Source of the DNA: PFJX01 sp964466195
GTDB taxonomy: Bacteria > Pseudomonadota > Gammaproteobacteria > Burkholderiales > Thiobacillaceae
NCBI GenBank assembly: GCA_964466195.1
Contig: CAYXMQ010000001.1
Coordinates: 62,001-126,000 of the forward strand
Direction of reading: 5' to 3'
DNA: 64,000 nucleotides
Each line of letters opens with the position of its first letter. Position 1 is the stretch's first letter. Under the pieces are notes generated by a model. It was not told the DNA's origin. It saw nothing but the letters and a program-made list of their open reading frames with translations, and searched no databases. The translations under genes and the position numbers were made by a program. Shown here in pieces: positions 35,048 through 43,637 of the stretch.

Positions 35048-36023
35048 CCAGGGCGCCCTCGGCGACCTTCTGCAACAGGCTGAGCTCTTGTTCGCTCAGA
35101 TTCACGCGACGTCGACTATGGCGTGGCGCCACGGCGCCAGTGAAGGCCGCCTTGGGCAGCTCGCCGAAGATGCCGGTCACCGCCTTGACGCGTTTGCCTG
35201 CCTCCGCATTCGCGCCGGGCAGCCAATCGGTCCGGGAGAGATCGCGCAACTCCTGGCGGATCAGGTAGCGCTCGAAACGTACTGGCGTCTCGAATACGCC
35301 TCGGATTTTGCGGGTGACTTCCCGGATGCGCTGCCGACCTTCGTCGTCGGTCATCAGATCCTTGCGCACCAGCGTCTTGACCTGGCGCACCCGGTAGTCG
35401 AACTCGACGATCAGGCCGGCCACGGTGTAGCCGTAGGGGGAACGGAAGCCCAGTTCCAGGGAGACCGGCTCACGGGATTTCAGGACGGAGAAGATCAGTC
35501 CCTTCCTGGATGCGGCCTCCAGGCGCTGGTCGCATTCGCGCCCCAATTCGTCCAAGGCGGCCTTGAGCTGCTGGATGCGCTCGCCGGTGTCGATGAGTGC
35601 CCAGTCCGCGTAGGGGTTGTCGTTGCCGGACAGGTACCAGATCGAGCGCAAGGCGGCGGCCACCCGCTTGCCGCCGACGATGGGCTGGATATTGCCCTGC
35701 GGATCCCGTGCCCGGCCCATGAACAGTCGGTGCGCTTCCTTGGTGTGCAACACCATGGCGTCCGGCTCGTCATCGATCAGCCCGCCCGCCTGGACGGAGG
35801 CCTCGGTATCCGCCACCACGGCATCCGCGCCCTTGCGCAGTGCGTAGGCGGTCTGCATCTGTCGCAACTGGCGCAGGCGCTCGCTGTATTCGATCACCCT
35901 GGGCCAGCGGGGATCAGACTCGTCCGGCTGGTCGGCCTCCAACAGGTCGGCCAGCGCGGCACGCTCGGCCTCCGGGTCGTAACCGTCGTGGAAGGGGGTG
36001 CTCTGGTTTACGGATGTATTCAT
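34992..36023 (-). CDS. PFL_4669 family integrating conjugative element protein
   Basis: A 343-aa protein of the TIGR03761/PFL_4669 type by sequence style and position. Features: an acidic N-terminus, ALRSIWYLSGNDNPYADWAL, a YTVAGLIVEFDYRVRQVK strand and a basic C-terminal third. No catalytic motif. ATG 36023 has GAGGACA; the 40 codons before it pass through the 19-bp palindrome and are unlikely to be translated. Two such palindromes lie 102-177 nt upstream, suggesting regulation. Confidence 0.8.
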   Translation of the reverse strand: MNTSVNQSTPFHDGYDPEAERAALADLLEADQPDESDPRWPRVIEYSERLRQLRQMQTAYALRKGADAVVADTEASVQAGGLIDDEPDAMVLHTKEAHRLFMGRARDPQGNIQPIVGGKRVAAALRSIWYLSGNDNPYADWALIDTGERIQQLKAALDELGRECDQRLEAASRKGLIFSVLKSREPVSLELGFRSPYGYTVAGLIVEFDYRVRQVKTLVRKDLMTDDEGRQRIREVTRKIRGVFETPVRFERYLIRQELRDLSRTDWLPGANAEAGKRVKAVTGIFGELPKAAFTGAVAPRHSRRRVNLSEQELSLLQKVAEGALDGELIGGADAGGGEGALL

Positions 36024-36124
36024 GGATGTCCTCGTGGGTTCAAATTGCGCCAGCAGGGGCGCCTGTCGTTGCGCCAGATCCCAACGGGTCGGGATCGGTT
36101 GCGCCAGCTTTCGGCTCGTCGCGG

Positions 36125-36143
36125 GTGTTCGCACTGCGAACAC
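36125..36143. promoter_or_regulatory. 19-bp palindrome GTGTTCGCACTGCGAACAC, site 2
   Basis: Palindromic over 23 bp if the flanking GG/CC is counted. It lies in the gap before PFL_4669, 57 bp centre-to-centre from site 3. The half-site TGTTCGCA is identical in all three copies; only the central base differs. Confidence 0.65.
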
Positions 36144-36181
36144 CCAACGGTTGCTCCCGTTGCCGGTTTGCTATTGCTGAA

Positions 36182-36200
36182 GTGTTCGCAGTGCGAACAC
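36182..36200. promoter_or_regulatory. 19-bp palindrome GTGTTCGCAGTGCGAACAC, site 3
   Basis: Same sequence as site 1, palindromic over 21 bp with flanks A/T. Located between the STY4528-type gene stop and PFL_4669. Paired with site 2 on the same side of the promoter region. Confidence 0.65.
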
Positions 36201-36224
36201 TCCGCGTGCCGATGCCGAAGCTCA

Positions 36225-37724
36225 TCACCCTCGCGCCTCCTGCCGGATGCCAAGCTGAGCCCGCATTCGGGCCAGATGCTCGCGCGCAGCCAGACGCGCC
36301 GCCGGATCATGGTCGTTGCGCGCAATCTCCCTGACCTGACGCTGGGCTTCGGCCCGGGCCAAGGCCTCTTGCCGGGATTGGGCGATGCGGAAGGCGATGG
36401 TCGGCGTGAAGCGCCCAGTCCGGGCGGCCTGGATGAGGGTCTGCAGATAGCCCAGCGGATTCCAGACCTCCCTGGCCCGGACCATGCCGCTGTGCTCATC
36501 CAGCACCAGCTGGCGCAGCTCGGGATCGATGTCGGCCAGCCACTGCCGGGCAATGGCTTGCTCGGCGGGCAGCAATTTGCCGGAGAAGACCAGGGGCTGC
36601 TCGGGGGCGGCTGGCTCGGAGTCGATTGGCTCACCATCACTCCTCCTCCAACCCCCGTTGGCAGCCGAGTCGACGGGTTGCGCTGGGGCGGGGGCTGGGG
36701 GTGGGTAAGGGTTTATCTCTTGCTGTTTTACTCTCGCGCGCGAGGACGGGCCGCGAGCCCTGTGGGAATGCGGCTTGGCGCCAGATGGCGAGTTTGGTAA
36801 AACCGGCCGACTGGTTGGCGGGTTTGGCACTTGCTTGTTGGCGACTTCGTCCAACGCCAGTTGGCCGGTTTGTCCAGTTTCAGGATGGCGGAATACGCCG
36901 GTCTGGATGGCCGGTTTGTCTGAAGCCTGGATAGCGGAATGCGGCAGACTGGCGTGATCATGGGGTGCAACACCCGCCACGCCGTCATGGCAAGCCTCGA
37001 TGGCGGCGATCATCCGGTCGAAGCAGAGACGCAGCACTCGGTTTGTCGGCAAGGTCTTGGTGTAGCGCGCCTCCAGGAAGCCCCGCTCCGTCAATCGGGA
37101 GCGAGCGCCGTCGATCTCATATCGGCTCAACTGGCAATGGCGGCCGATGAACTGAGGAAAGTACCTGAGCCAGCCCTCGCTGGGTCCGTTCAACGCCAAA
37201 TCCTTGCGGTAGGCGAGAACCAGGTGGGACAGCAGCAGACCACCGGAAAGAGAGCCGGCAGCCCAGGCGAGACGTCGATACAGCGCGACGGGCCGGCCGA
37301 GCAGCCGGCGCAACAGGGGATCGTCCCAATCCCAATTGCTGAGACTGGCCTGAGCCGACTGCGCGAGCAATTGCCCCAGGCGATCCAGGTCGATTCTGAA
37401 ATGCATGCGCGCCGGCATGCCGCGTCGGGTTTCATGCAGGAGGCCGCGTGCTGCTAAAGCCTTGCGTGCATTCTCTTGCTCACACCGCGACAGGCAGGTC
37501 TCATGTTGCCACTCGGTGCGGGTCTTCCAGAACCAGCCTTCCCGTTCTGGGTGCTTGTTCAGCCAGTTGCGCGTCCAGGCCAGGGCGACCGAGAGCATGG
37601 CAGCCGCCTTGTAGCTGCCGCAGATCGGCGTGAGCGACGGGTAATAGGTGATGTAGTCGCCATCCACCAAAGCCTTGAGGCGGTTCAGATCGAGCTTGAG
37701 GGAAAGCGACGGTAATTCACTCAC
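36225..37724 (-). CDS. STY4528-like element protein with winged-helix N-terminus
   Basis: A 499-aa protein. The first ~130 residues contain a winged-helix segment (CEQENARKALAARGLLHETRRGMP), a second similar helix-rich module follows (CQLSRYEIDGARSRLTERGFLE), then a long Pro/Ser-rich linker and a C-terminal helical domain ending LARMRAQLG. The architecture resembles replication-initiator or STY4528 proteins of SPI-7-type elements. GTG 37724 is chosen because it overlaps the upstream stop by 8 nt. A role in element replication is inferred. Confidence 0.65.
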   Translation of the reverse strand: MSELPSLSLKLDLNRLKALVDGDYITYYPSLTPICGSYKAAAMLSVALAWTRNWLNKHPEREGWFWKTRTEWQHETCLSRCEQENARKALAARGLLHETRRGMPARMHFRIDLDRLGQLLAQSAQASLSNWDWDDPLLRRLLGRPVALYRRLAWAAGSLSGGLLLSHLVLAYRKDLALNGPSEGWLRYFPQFIGRHCQLSRYEIDGARSRLTERGFLEARYTKTLPTNRVLRLCFDRMIAAIEACHDGVAGVAPHDHASLPHSAIQASDKPAIQTGVFRHPETGQTGQLALDEVANKQVPNPPTSRPVLPNSPSGAKPHSHRARGPSSRARVKQQEINPYPPPAPAPAQPVDSAANGGWRRSDGEPIDSEPAAPEQPLVFSGKLLPAEQAIARQWLADIDPELRQLVLDEHSGMVRAREVWNPLGYLQTLIQAARTGRFTPTIAFRIAQSRQEALARAEAQRQVREIARNDHDPAARLAAREHLARMRAQLGIRQEARG

Positions 37725-38115
37725 CCAGGCGCCCCGCCCAGTTCTTGCGCGACTGGTGTTCCAGGCTTTCACGCAGCCGCGCCCAGTTCACCCGGTACCA
37801 GAGCACGGCGGGCATACCGACCCGGCGCTCTTCCAGCAGGCCACGCTCGCGCAGTAAACGCCGCGCAGTTTCCTGCTCGCGACGAGTCAGTCCGGTGTCC
37901 CGCTCCCATTCGGCCTGGCTGCGGACAAACCAGCCGTCATGCGCTTTGGGCTGGTCCTCGCAGGCGTAACCAGCATGCGACAGAAACAGGGCTGCAGTGA
38001 TACCGCCGGCGATGGGCACGTAGCTGCGATGGAAGACGATGGGTTCATCGAAGATGTCCAGCAGCAGTGCAGTGTCCAGTGACAGACCGGAGCGGGAGTG
38101 GGGTTGCGTCGGCAT
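37717..38115 (-). CDS. Winged-helix protein related to the STY4528-like protein
   Basis: A 132-aa protein. Residues ~75-125 (REQETARRLLRERGLLEERRVGMP, then YRVNWARLRESL) align by eye with the first winged-helix module of the next gene. It looks like a one-module paralog arising by duplication. ATG 38115 lies 2 nt after the DUF2857 stop, and its own stop overlaps the next start, so the three genes are coupled. Confidence 0.65.
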   Translation of the reverse strand: MPTQPHSRSGLSLDTALLLDIFDEPIVFHRSYVPIAGGITAALFLSHAGYACEDQPKAHDGWFVRSQAEWERDTGLTRREQETARRLLRERGLLEERRVGMPAVLWYRVNWARLRESLEHQSRKNWAGRLGE

Positions 38116-38117
38116 GG

Positions 38118-38672
38118 CTAGTCAGTGAACTCGTTGACCACGGCATGCAGGCTGGCGAGCGTCAGGCCCGGGAAGTCCTCGGCCAGGGCCAGGTAGCGTT
38201 CTGCCGGGTGCGCAAACCGGTCCTGCAGCGCATGCCAGCGGGCATGGATGCGGTCCCGCGTGTCCGGGTCTGGAAGACTGGGGCGGCCACGGAATGACCG
38301 CTCGCCCAGGCGCATCCGGTGCAAGGAGGCGATGGCGACAGCCTGGGGGCCGAACAACTCCACCAACAGGGCGCGCGGGGCTTGCTGATCGACGCAGCGT
38401 TCCAGCAATCGCCCCTCCCGAGTGAGCCGTTCCAGCGTGCGCAGGGCGTAGTCCAGGCTGCCCCCATCCACGACGATAGCGACCTTGAGATGCTTGATGG
38501 CAGACAGACGGGCCAGATCGGCGGCCGGTAGGCTGCGCAGGCGCTGGAACAGTTGTTCGTCCACCCCCGCCTGCCCACCTTCGCGCGCTGTGATCAGGTC
38601 ACCCTGCTCCAGCCTGGCCAGAAGGATGGACAGGGCTTGGAATCTCAGGTGGGGTTCATCCAGGGTGATCAT
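38118..38672 (-). CDS. DUF2857 family element protein
   Basis: A 184-aa helical protein in the position of DUF2857 between ParB and STY4528-like genes. It carries FRGRPSLPDPDTRDRI and ALAEDFPGLTLASLHAVVNEF, typical of the family. ATG 38672 has AAGGAGGGCAG and overlaps the parB stop (ATGA). No enzyme motif; function unknown. Confidence 0.75.
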   Translation of the reverse strand: MITLDEPHLRFQALSILLARLEQGDLITAREGGQAGVDEQLFQRLRSLPAADLARLSAIKHLKVAIVVDGGSLDYALRTLERLTREGRLLERCVDQQAPRALLVELFGPQAVAIASLHRMRLGERSFRGRPSLPDPDTRDRIHARWHALQDRFAHPAERYLALAEDFPGLTLASLHAVVNEFTD

Positions 38673-40273
38673 CTGCCCTCCTTCCTGTGGATCGCCTCGG
38701 TCAGGTGCCGATAAGTGATGCGGTCCGCGGACCGGGCCATCGCGCCGAGCCGTGCCAGTTCCAGGCAATGGCCGGCCAGCAATTCATCCTGCAACAGGAT
38801 CAACATCGACCAAGGTTCCAGAACGGCCTGGCCGTCCTGGGTGACATGGGCGAGCAGATCGTCTTCCACCATGAAGGGGAAGGCGGATTCATCCATGCCG
38901 CCTTCCCGGAGGGTTACCCGACGCCAGCGAGAGCTCTCCGGCAAGCGCTGCGCGAGATCCGTGTTCAACTGCCCCGAGGCGGCGGCAAGCAACCACCAGA
39001 GGGTGCGCCGGATTTCCATATCCTCGTCCTGGGGCAAGGGGGAAGCTTCCATGTAGTAGCCCAGCGGAAGTGCTTCCAACGGCGCGAACCAACCGGCCAC
39101 CCCGCCGGCGCGGGCGAGTCGTTCGGCGGCTTCGCGCAATTGTTGGCGCAGATCCAGATCGTTCGGAATCGGCCTGGTCGTAAGCGGAATCTCCGGGGAC
39201 ACGCCGATATCGTGTCCAGGTTCTTGCTGAATGGTTGGCGCAGTCGTTGTAAGGCCGACGGATGGTTTTGCTGCGGCTTCGAGCGATTCCAGATCAATAC
39301 GCTGCGCAGACGGGGCCTTATCCAGGGCGGCAAGCATCCTGGCGAAGCTCGGTCTATCCACGCCGATCCGTTCTGCCAGGCTGCCATCCCATCGACGCAT
39401 CAGTTGTTCAGCATCCGCGCCTGAGTCCGGCGCGAGGCTCAGGACATGTTCGTGCAGGCCCGGGTTGATGATGGACTCGTGGAAACCTGCCTCATCCATC
39501 CCCCACAGGCCCGCCAGACGTTTGAGCAGATTCAACCTCGGCTGGATGCGTTTAACGTCCAGGCCGGTCAGCCGCTGGCCCAGGGGTGCCAGCCATTCCA
39601 GGGCAAACTTCATCAGGCTGATATTGGCCAAAGCCACCGACAGACCCAGGCGCTTGAGCTCGGCCTCGAACTGGCGCAGGGATAATGAATTTCCGCCGAC
39701 CGCCTCCAGCGCGACCTTGATGTCCATGACACCGGTAGCCCTATCCCAGAAGCACATCTCTCCACGCTGGTCGTTTTCACCAATGTGCCCGGCGATAGCC
39801 TCGGCATCGCCACGCCAAGCCTTGAAGGTCAGCTCGACCCGCTCGAACTGCGCGTAGCCTTCATGGAAGAGCTGCTGCAGGATCACCAGACGAGTATTGC
39901 CGCCGCCACACACAAAGAAATGGGCTTCGCCGGGGCGGCGGGTAATGTTGAACGGCGTCAGCAGTCCCACCGCGCGGATGGATTCCTTGATCTCGTCGAA
40001 CTTGGGATTGATGGTTCGGCGCGGATTCCGGTCATAGGTCTGGACCTGCATGACCGGTACCAGAATTCTCGCGCCGTCGATGTCATCCCCGCGTTTGAGC
40101 CCGGTGGCGGCATCGGCTGGCCCGGGCAGCGTGAGCCGATCTTGCAACTTGATGCGTTGTCGGACTTCGCTGGCGGGTATTCTGCTCGTGCCCTCCATGC
40201 GCTTGCCCAAGGCAGAAGCATCCGGGTTCGCAGGGAAACTTTGGGACATGTCGTGGTCGGCTTTACCCGACAT
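38669..40273 (-). CDS. parB: ParB-family partition protein of the element
   Basis: A 534-aa protein of the PFGI-1 ParB type. The ParB/sulfiredoxin N-terminal region has DRNPRRTINPKFDEIKESI and the box II-like GGGNTRLVILQQL; then a helical DNA-binding region and a long C-terminal half. ATG 40273 overlaps the parA stop by 11 nt. With ParA it should stabilise the excised circular element. The 19-bp palindromes nearby are candidate targets, which is untested. Confidence 0.82.
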   Translation of the reverse strand: MSGKADHDMSQSFPANPDASALGKRMEGTSRIPASEVRQRIKLQDRLTLPGPADAATGLKRGDDIDGARILVPVMQVQTYDRNPRRTINPKFDEIKESIRAVGLLTPFNITRRPGEAHFFVCGGGNTRLVILQQLFHEGYAQFERVELTFKAWRGDAEAIAGHIGENDQRGEMCFWDRATGVMDIKVALEAVGGNSLSLRQFEAELKRLGLSVALANISLMKFALEWLAPLGQRLTGLDVKRIQPRLNLLKRLAGLWGMDEAGFHESIINPGLHEHVLSLAPDSGADAEQLMRRWDGSLAERIGVDRPSFARMLAALDKAPSAQRIDLESLEAAAKPSVGLTTTAPTIQQEPGHDIGVSPEIPLTTRPIPNDLDLRQQLREAAERLARAGGVAGWFAPLEALPLGYYMEASPLPQDEDMEIRRTLWWLLAAASGQLNTDLAQRLPESSRWRRVTLREGGMDESAFPFMVEDDLLAHVTQDGQAVLEPWSMLILLQDELLAGHCLELARLGAMARSADRITYRHLTEAIHRKEGR

Positions 40274-41138
40274 GGGAAGCCTCCATGCCAACCGTGCCCT
40301 CGCCTTGGATGCGACCCGCGTAGACACCGCGCAAGGAAGGAATCAGTTCCCAGGCGAACTGGTGCATCACGTCATAGGCACAAGGTGTGGCACTGCCGCG
40401 ATGCCGGTCATGCCGATGCACCGGCGTCTGCTCGGTCGCCGCCACCTGGTAGGCGTTGGCATCCGGGATCACAGTGTCCAGCACGGTGACGCGGCCTTGC
40501 ATGCGAATGAAGTTCTGGCGAATGGTGTCAGCCACCATGCGGGAATTGTTCGATCGGCGCAGGCAGTTGATGACCGCCCGCATCGGGCCAAGGCTAGTCC
40601 CGATGGCGCTGGACGACTCTAGGCGCTCCAGCATCCGGAGCGTTCCGTCCATGAATTCGGAGCCGCTCAGCACATCGGGCCGCACCGGCGAAATCAGGAA
40701 GTCCGCGGCCAGGGCCACGGCATCTTCAATGGCGCCGGCACCGCCGTGGGAATCCATGATGACGCAGTCGTAGTGGTCCACCACATCCGGCGAGCGCAAG
40801 GCCATCTTGAGCCGTACCGCGCGGTCGATACGGCTATACAGCCAGTCAGACAGGTTGATCTCGGGCGAATCGGATACCACGATGTCCAAACTGCCTGGTA
40901 ACGCCGGGAGGTTGATCTGGGAGATAGCATCGAACGACACCACCCCCTTGGTGATAACGTGAGTCAGGCCATTTACCGCGCGGCGCCGGATCGGGAAATA
41001 CTTGGAGAGAGAAGGCTTTTCGTCGGCGTCGATCAACAGGACGCGTAGCCCCATGTCCGCCAGCAGAGCGCCCAGATTGGCGGCCAGGGTCGTCTTGCCG
41101 ACCCCGCCTTTGGTGCTGACCATGGCAATCTTGATCAT
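40263..41138 (-). CDS. parA: ParA/Soj-family partition ATPase
   Basis: A 291-aa ParA with deviant Walker A KGGVGKTT at residues 10-17, Walker A' LLIDAD near 40-45 and the Walker B CVIMDSHGG near 130-138 (usually D-x-P; here DSHGG). 'Soj' is the usual first gene near the tRNA in this element family. ATG 41138 is the correct start, placing the P-loop ten residues in. It is coupled with parB. Confidence 0.88.
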   Translation of the reverse strand: MIKIAMVSTKGGVGKTTLAANLGALLADMGLRVLLIDADEKPSLSKYFPIRRRAVNGLTHVITKGVVSFDAISQINLPALPGSLDIVVSDSPEINLSDWLYSRIDRAVRLKMALRSPDVVDHYDCVIMDSHGGAGAIEDAVALAADFLISPVRPDVLSGSEFMDGTLRMLERLESSSAIGTSLGPMRAVINCLRRSNNSRMVADTIRQNFIRMQGRVTVLDTVIPDANAYQVAATEQTPVHRHDRHRGSATPCAYDVMHQFAWELIPSLRGVYAGRIQGEGTVGMEASHVG

Positions 41139-41228
41139 GTTTGCACGCTGTCGTATGGGCTGCCGCGTGGCTGCCAACCACCAGCGGCGACCAATAGCAC
41201 TGGCATCGCGGCTGACATGGCCTCAGGC

Positions 41229-41468
41229 CTAATTTGCACCAATGGTTTGCTGGATCAGCCAGTGGTCCAACTCCGCCTTGCGGTACTTCACCAACCGGCC
41301 GACCTTGATATACGGAATGGCATGTCGCTTGGTGCAGCGCCACACCTCAAGCGTGCGTGCGGTGACGCCCAGATAGGTTGCCGCTTGTTCCGTATTGAGT
41401 AGATCCGAGCGAACTAGGCTAGCCAGGATCGGATGGGTTTCTGTCTGATAGTGAGCATGGTTTGGCAT
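41229..41468 (-). CDS. AlpA/excisionase-like helix-turn-helix protein
   Basis: A 79-aa MerR-like winged-helix protein: LLNTEQAATYLGVTARTLEVWR, then IPYIKVGRLVKYRKAELDHWL is the standard excisionase-family DNA-binding fold. In this position, just upstream of parA, it may control excision or the parA operon. ATG 41468 is the first start. The 90-nt gap to parA has no obvious terminator. Confidence 0.8.
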   Translation of the reverse strand: MPNHAHYQTETHPILASLVRSDLLNTEQAATYLGVTARTLEVWRCTKRHAIPYIKVGRLVKYRKAELDHWLIQQTIGAN

Positions 41469-41741
41469 GACCGACCTCCCGAGTTATCCCCGCGTAATCG
41501 CGGTGTTGGCAGGACGATACGGAAAGTCAGGCGGTGTTTGTCAGTTCAAGTGAGCCAGCATAGGGCAATGAAAATGAACCGCAAAAACCGATTATTAGCA
41601 TTGATTATTAAGGGGTTTTTGTTGCTCTCGTCAGCCAGACCTGAAACAGGGGTAAGTTGATAAAACCCCATGTGGCTGCCTGTGCCTCACGGATACGGGG
41701 TGTGGTGACGTGTGGCTCCATGTGGCGAGTTGAGATGAGTC

Positions 41742-42341
41742 TCAATCTGAGATGGCCCTAGATTCAGCCAGACGACCCGCTTCCCTGAGGTAGCGGGCCA
41801 CAGCGCCTTGGTCCAATACCAGCCCCAAGCGCTCAGCATCCTCGGCAATCTCCTTGGCTTCGTTGTACGGCTTGTCAAACTTGAATCCGTACCCCCTGGA
41901 AGCCATGACATAGATCAGACGCAACAGAAATTTCTTGGTGCGCGGATGCGTATCCGATTCATGTCCCGATCCGGGGGTATCTTCATCTTGCTTGCATAGG
42001 TTGTCATTGGTATCTCGGCCATCGAACGTGCACTCCAGGCAATAGCGTTCGCGAATCGTCTCGAACAAGGCCTTCGGCATCGGCAGGCTTTTCTTGAGCG
42101 CGAACTCGATGATGGCGAAGGGGTGCGCCTGGTTGTGCCCCAGATCGGGAGCGCTTTTCAGAATCCGATAGATCTTCGATGCTTCGGCATATTTCACGGG
42201 GTGATTTCGTCCGTCGAGTCGAATCCCCAAGCCTTTCGCCTGATCCGGATCGAAGCCGCACAGCAGCAGCGCAGCGTCTCGGTAAGACCAGTTGTCAAGC
42301 TTGGACCAGAATTGATAGTCGAGCTGGATTTGATCCTTCAT
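41742..42341 (-). CDS. Element protein of unknown function
   Basis: A 199-aa protein beginning MKDQIQLDYQFWSKLDNWSY; the WSYRDAALLLCGFDP motif is familiar from small proteins next to integrases, but I cannot name the family. The C-terminus is helical. ATG 42341 with GGGAGATATC is preferred over ATG 42383. It lies between the AlpA-like and XRE regulators and may belong to the regulatory end of the element. Confidence 0.62.
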   Translation of the reverse strand: MKDQIQLDYQFWSKLDNWSYRDAALLLCGFDPDQAKGLGIRLDGRNHPVKYAEASKIYRILKSAPDLGHNQAHPFAIIEFALKKSLPMPKALFETIRERYCLECTFDGRDTNDNLCKQDEDTPGSGHESDTHPRTKKFLLRLIYVMASRGYGFKFDKPYNEAKEIAEDAERLGLVLDQGAVARYLREAGRLAESRAISD

Positions 42342-42394
42342 TGATATCTCCCTGCTGCATTCGTTGGGCAGCTTTATATCCATGAAAATTTGAT

Positions 42395-42790
42395 TTAACG
42401 ATTACGCGGACGACTCGATTTCCGCGGGTGCAAAAACCCCACCATGGTTTTGATCGTTTCCATCAGCATCTTGCGATCCTTCGCTACCAAGGGCGAGATC
42501 ATGGCCTCGATGCTGATCCCTTCAGGAGACTTGGCTGGTCGCTCTTCATCCAACAGGTCCGACGCCGTGCAATGCAAGACTTTGGCCAGATTCGCAAGTG
42601 TGACCAATGAAGGGAGTGTGGTACCGGTTTCATAGCGCGAGACGGTAGAGATTTCCACTTCGATCAGCTCGGCAAGCCCTTCTTGATTGAGCGCGGCGCG
42701 CGAGCGATAAGCCGCGATATTCCGACCGAGTCGAAGAGCCAGATCCGAGTGAAATCTTTTGACCATGTCTGCGGGCTGCCAAAAACGCAT
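42395..42790 (-). CDS. XRE-family transcriptional regulator
   Basis: A 131-aa (or 123-aa, from ATG 42766) protein with an HTH_3 domain: LGRNIAAYRSRAALNQEGLAELI, then VSRYETGTTLPSLVTLANLAKVL. The C-terminal ~45 residues are helical with no catalytic site. Probably a repressor controlling the soj end. It lies closest to the tRNA attachment site. Confidence 0.82.
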   Translation of the reverse strand: MRFWQPADMVKRFHSDLALRLGRNIAAYRSRAALNQEGLAELIEVEISTVSRYETGTTLPSLVTLANLAKVLHCTASDLLDEERPAKSPEGISIEAMISPLVAKDRKMLMETIKTMVGFLHPRKSSRPRNR

Positions 42791-43330
42791 ACATGGTCAA
42801 AGACTCGTGCGGTTTTTGTAATGATGTAAAAGCGCAAGTTGTTACAACGCATTTAAAGTCAAGTAGGCGCCTGTGAGGGTCTGCGGTTACGGATGAAATG
42901 ACTTGTCACAGCTTGAGTACTGCTTGATCTCCATGGACGAACCTCTTCGGCTGGAACCCGCTAGCGAGCGTCCAACTTTCCGGCAACAACGACAAACCGG
43001 CCGTCACCGCCACAGCTTACTCAGCTGACTGGGTCAATTCCTTGAGCAATAGGCGGTTCAGTTGTGATGAGAGCTGAGGGCAACGGAGAAGCTGTCTTTT
43101 ACCGGAGCTAAGTAATACGAAGGAGGAGGTGGTGCTCAGATGAACGAGGAATGGCTGGTCAGGTTGACCGCTCAACACGTTCTTGTGCGATTGCCAGAGG
43201 AAATCCTGGGGCCACTTCGGCCACGAGTGGAATCTCAATTGAGCGTTCGCAAAATGGCCTAGACCGCAGCCGAGTAAACAGGGAGGTCAGCGTGAAGCGT
43301 AACCCCGGTGTAACCCCAGCAAAAAACAAA
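42791..43330. other. Gene-free region between XRE gene and attachment site
   Basis: No convincing gene on either strand. Short frames at 43017-43238 (-) and 43151-43363 (+) have no recognisable family or ribosome site. An integrase is not here. It probably holds promoters and the recombination-protein binding region beside attR/attL. Confidence 0.5.
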
Positions 43331-43356
43331 AAAGGCTTGCGTCATTGCAAGCCTTT
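43331..43356 (-). terminator. Terminator of the tRNA-Phe gene
   Basis: AAAGGCTTGC pairs with GCAAGCCTTT around GTCATT. On the - strand it is followed by runs of T (the A-rich stretch 43318-43330). It sits just past the tRNA 3' end, within the presumed element boundary. Confidence 0.8.
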
Positions 43357-43364
43357 GATTTGAT

Positions 43365-43440
43365 TGGTGGCCAGAGGCGGAATCGAACCGTCGACACGCG
43401 GATTTTCAATCCGCTGCTCTACCAACTGAGCTATCTGGCC
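43365..43440 (-). tRNA. tRNA-Phe (anticodon GAA), presumed integration site
   Basis: 76 nt with encoded CCA. Acceptor GGCCAGA pairs with TCTGGCC; D-arm GCTC...GAGC; anticodon loop centred on GAA in ATTGAAAAT; T-arm GGTTCGATTCC. The gene is intact. The element lies on its 3' side, as expected for tRNA-targeting tyrosine recombinases, so its 3' part is likely one att copy. Confidence 0.93.
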
Positions 43441-43637
43441 ACGTCCAAAGCCGGGAACCCGGCTAAAGAAGCGGCGCATTTAATCGTGAAACCTGCTATT
43501 CGTCAAGGCAGCTTGGTTTAGTTACAGCCGCAAACGGTTCCCCGTCGAATTCCCGACAAATTCAGTCGGACTTGTCCGCACTTTGCCAGACTGGCACACT
43601 ATGTCTTCATCATTGAACGCTAATAGAGGATCCATTC

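Larger units (their letters stand above)
1..43364. mobile_element. Integrative and conjugative element (SPI-7/PFGI-1 type), soj end, incomplete
   Basis: The gene order leaving the tRNA-Phe gene is HTH/AlpA, ParA, ParB, DUF2857, STY4528-like, PFL_4669, DUF3158, ssb, DUF3577, DUF3275, methyltransferase, RadC and helicase. This is the order known for the soj end of SPI-7/PFGI-1/ICEclc-type elements, which integrate at the 3' end of tRNA genes. Two cargo blocks interrupt the backbone: a PT-defence island and a UvrA-like/dioxygenase cluster. Conjugation genes and the integrase are not in the window, so the element extends beyond base 1. The right boundary at the tRNA 3' end is inferred; the second att copy is outside the window. 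Confidence 0.75.

Noticed and set aside
34908..36800. 630-codon open frame on + across DUF3158, PFL_4669 and STY4528-like genes
   Set aside because: It spans three genes and two intergenic palindromes on the other strand and matches nothing; a GC-rich shadow.
43151..43363. 70-codon frame on + next to the tRNA as an integrase remnant
   Set aside because: No tyrosine-recombinase residues (R-H-R-Y) are visible and composition is not protein-like.
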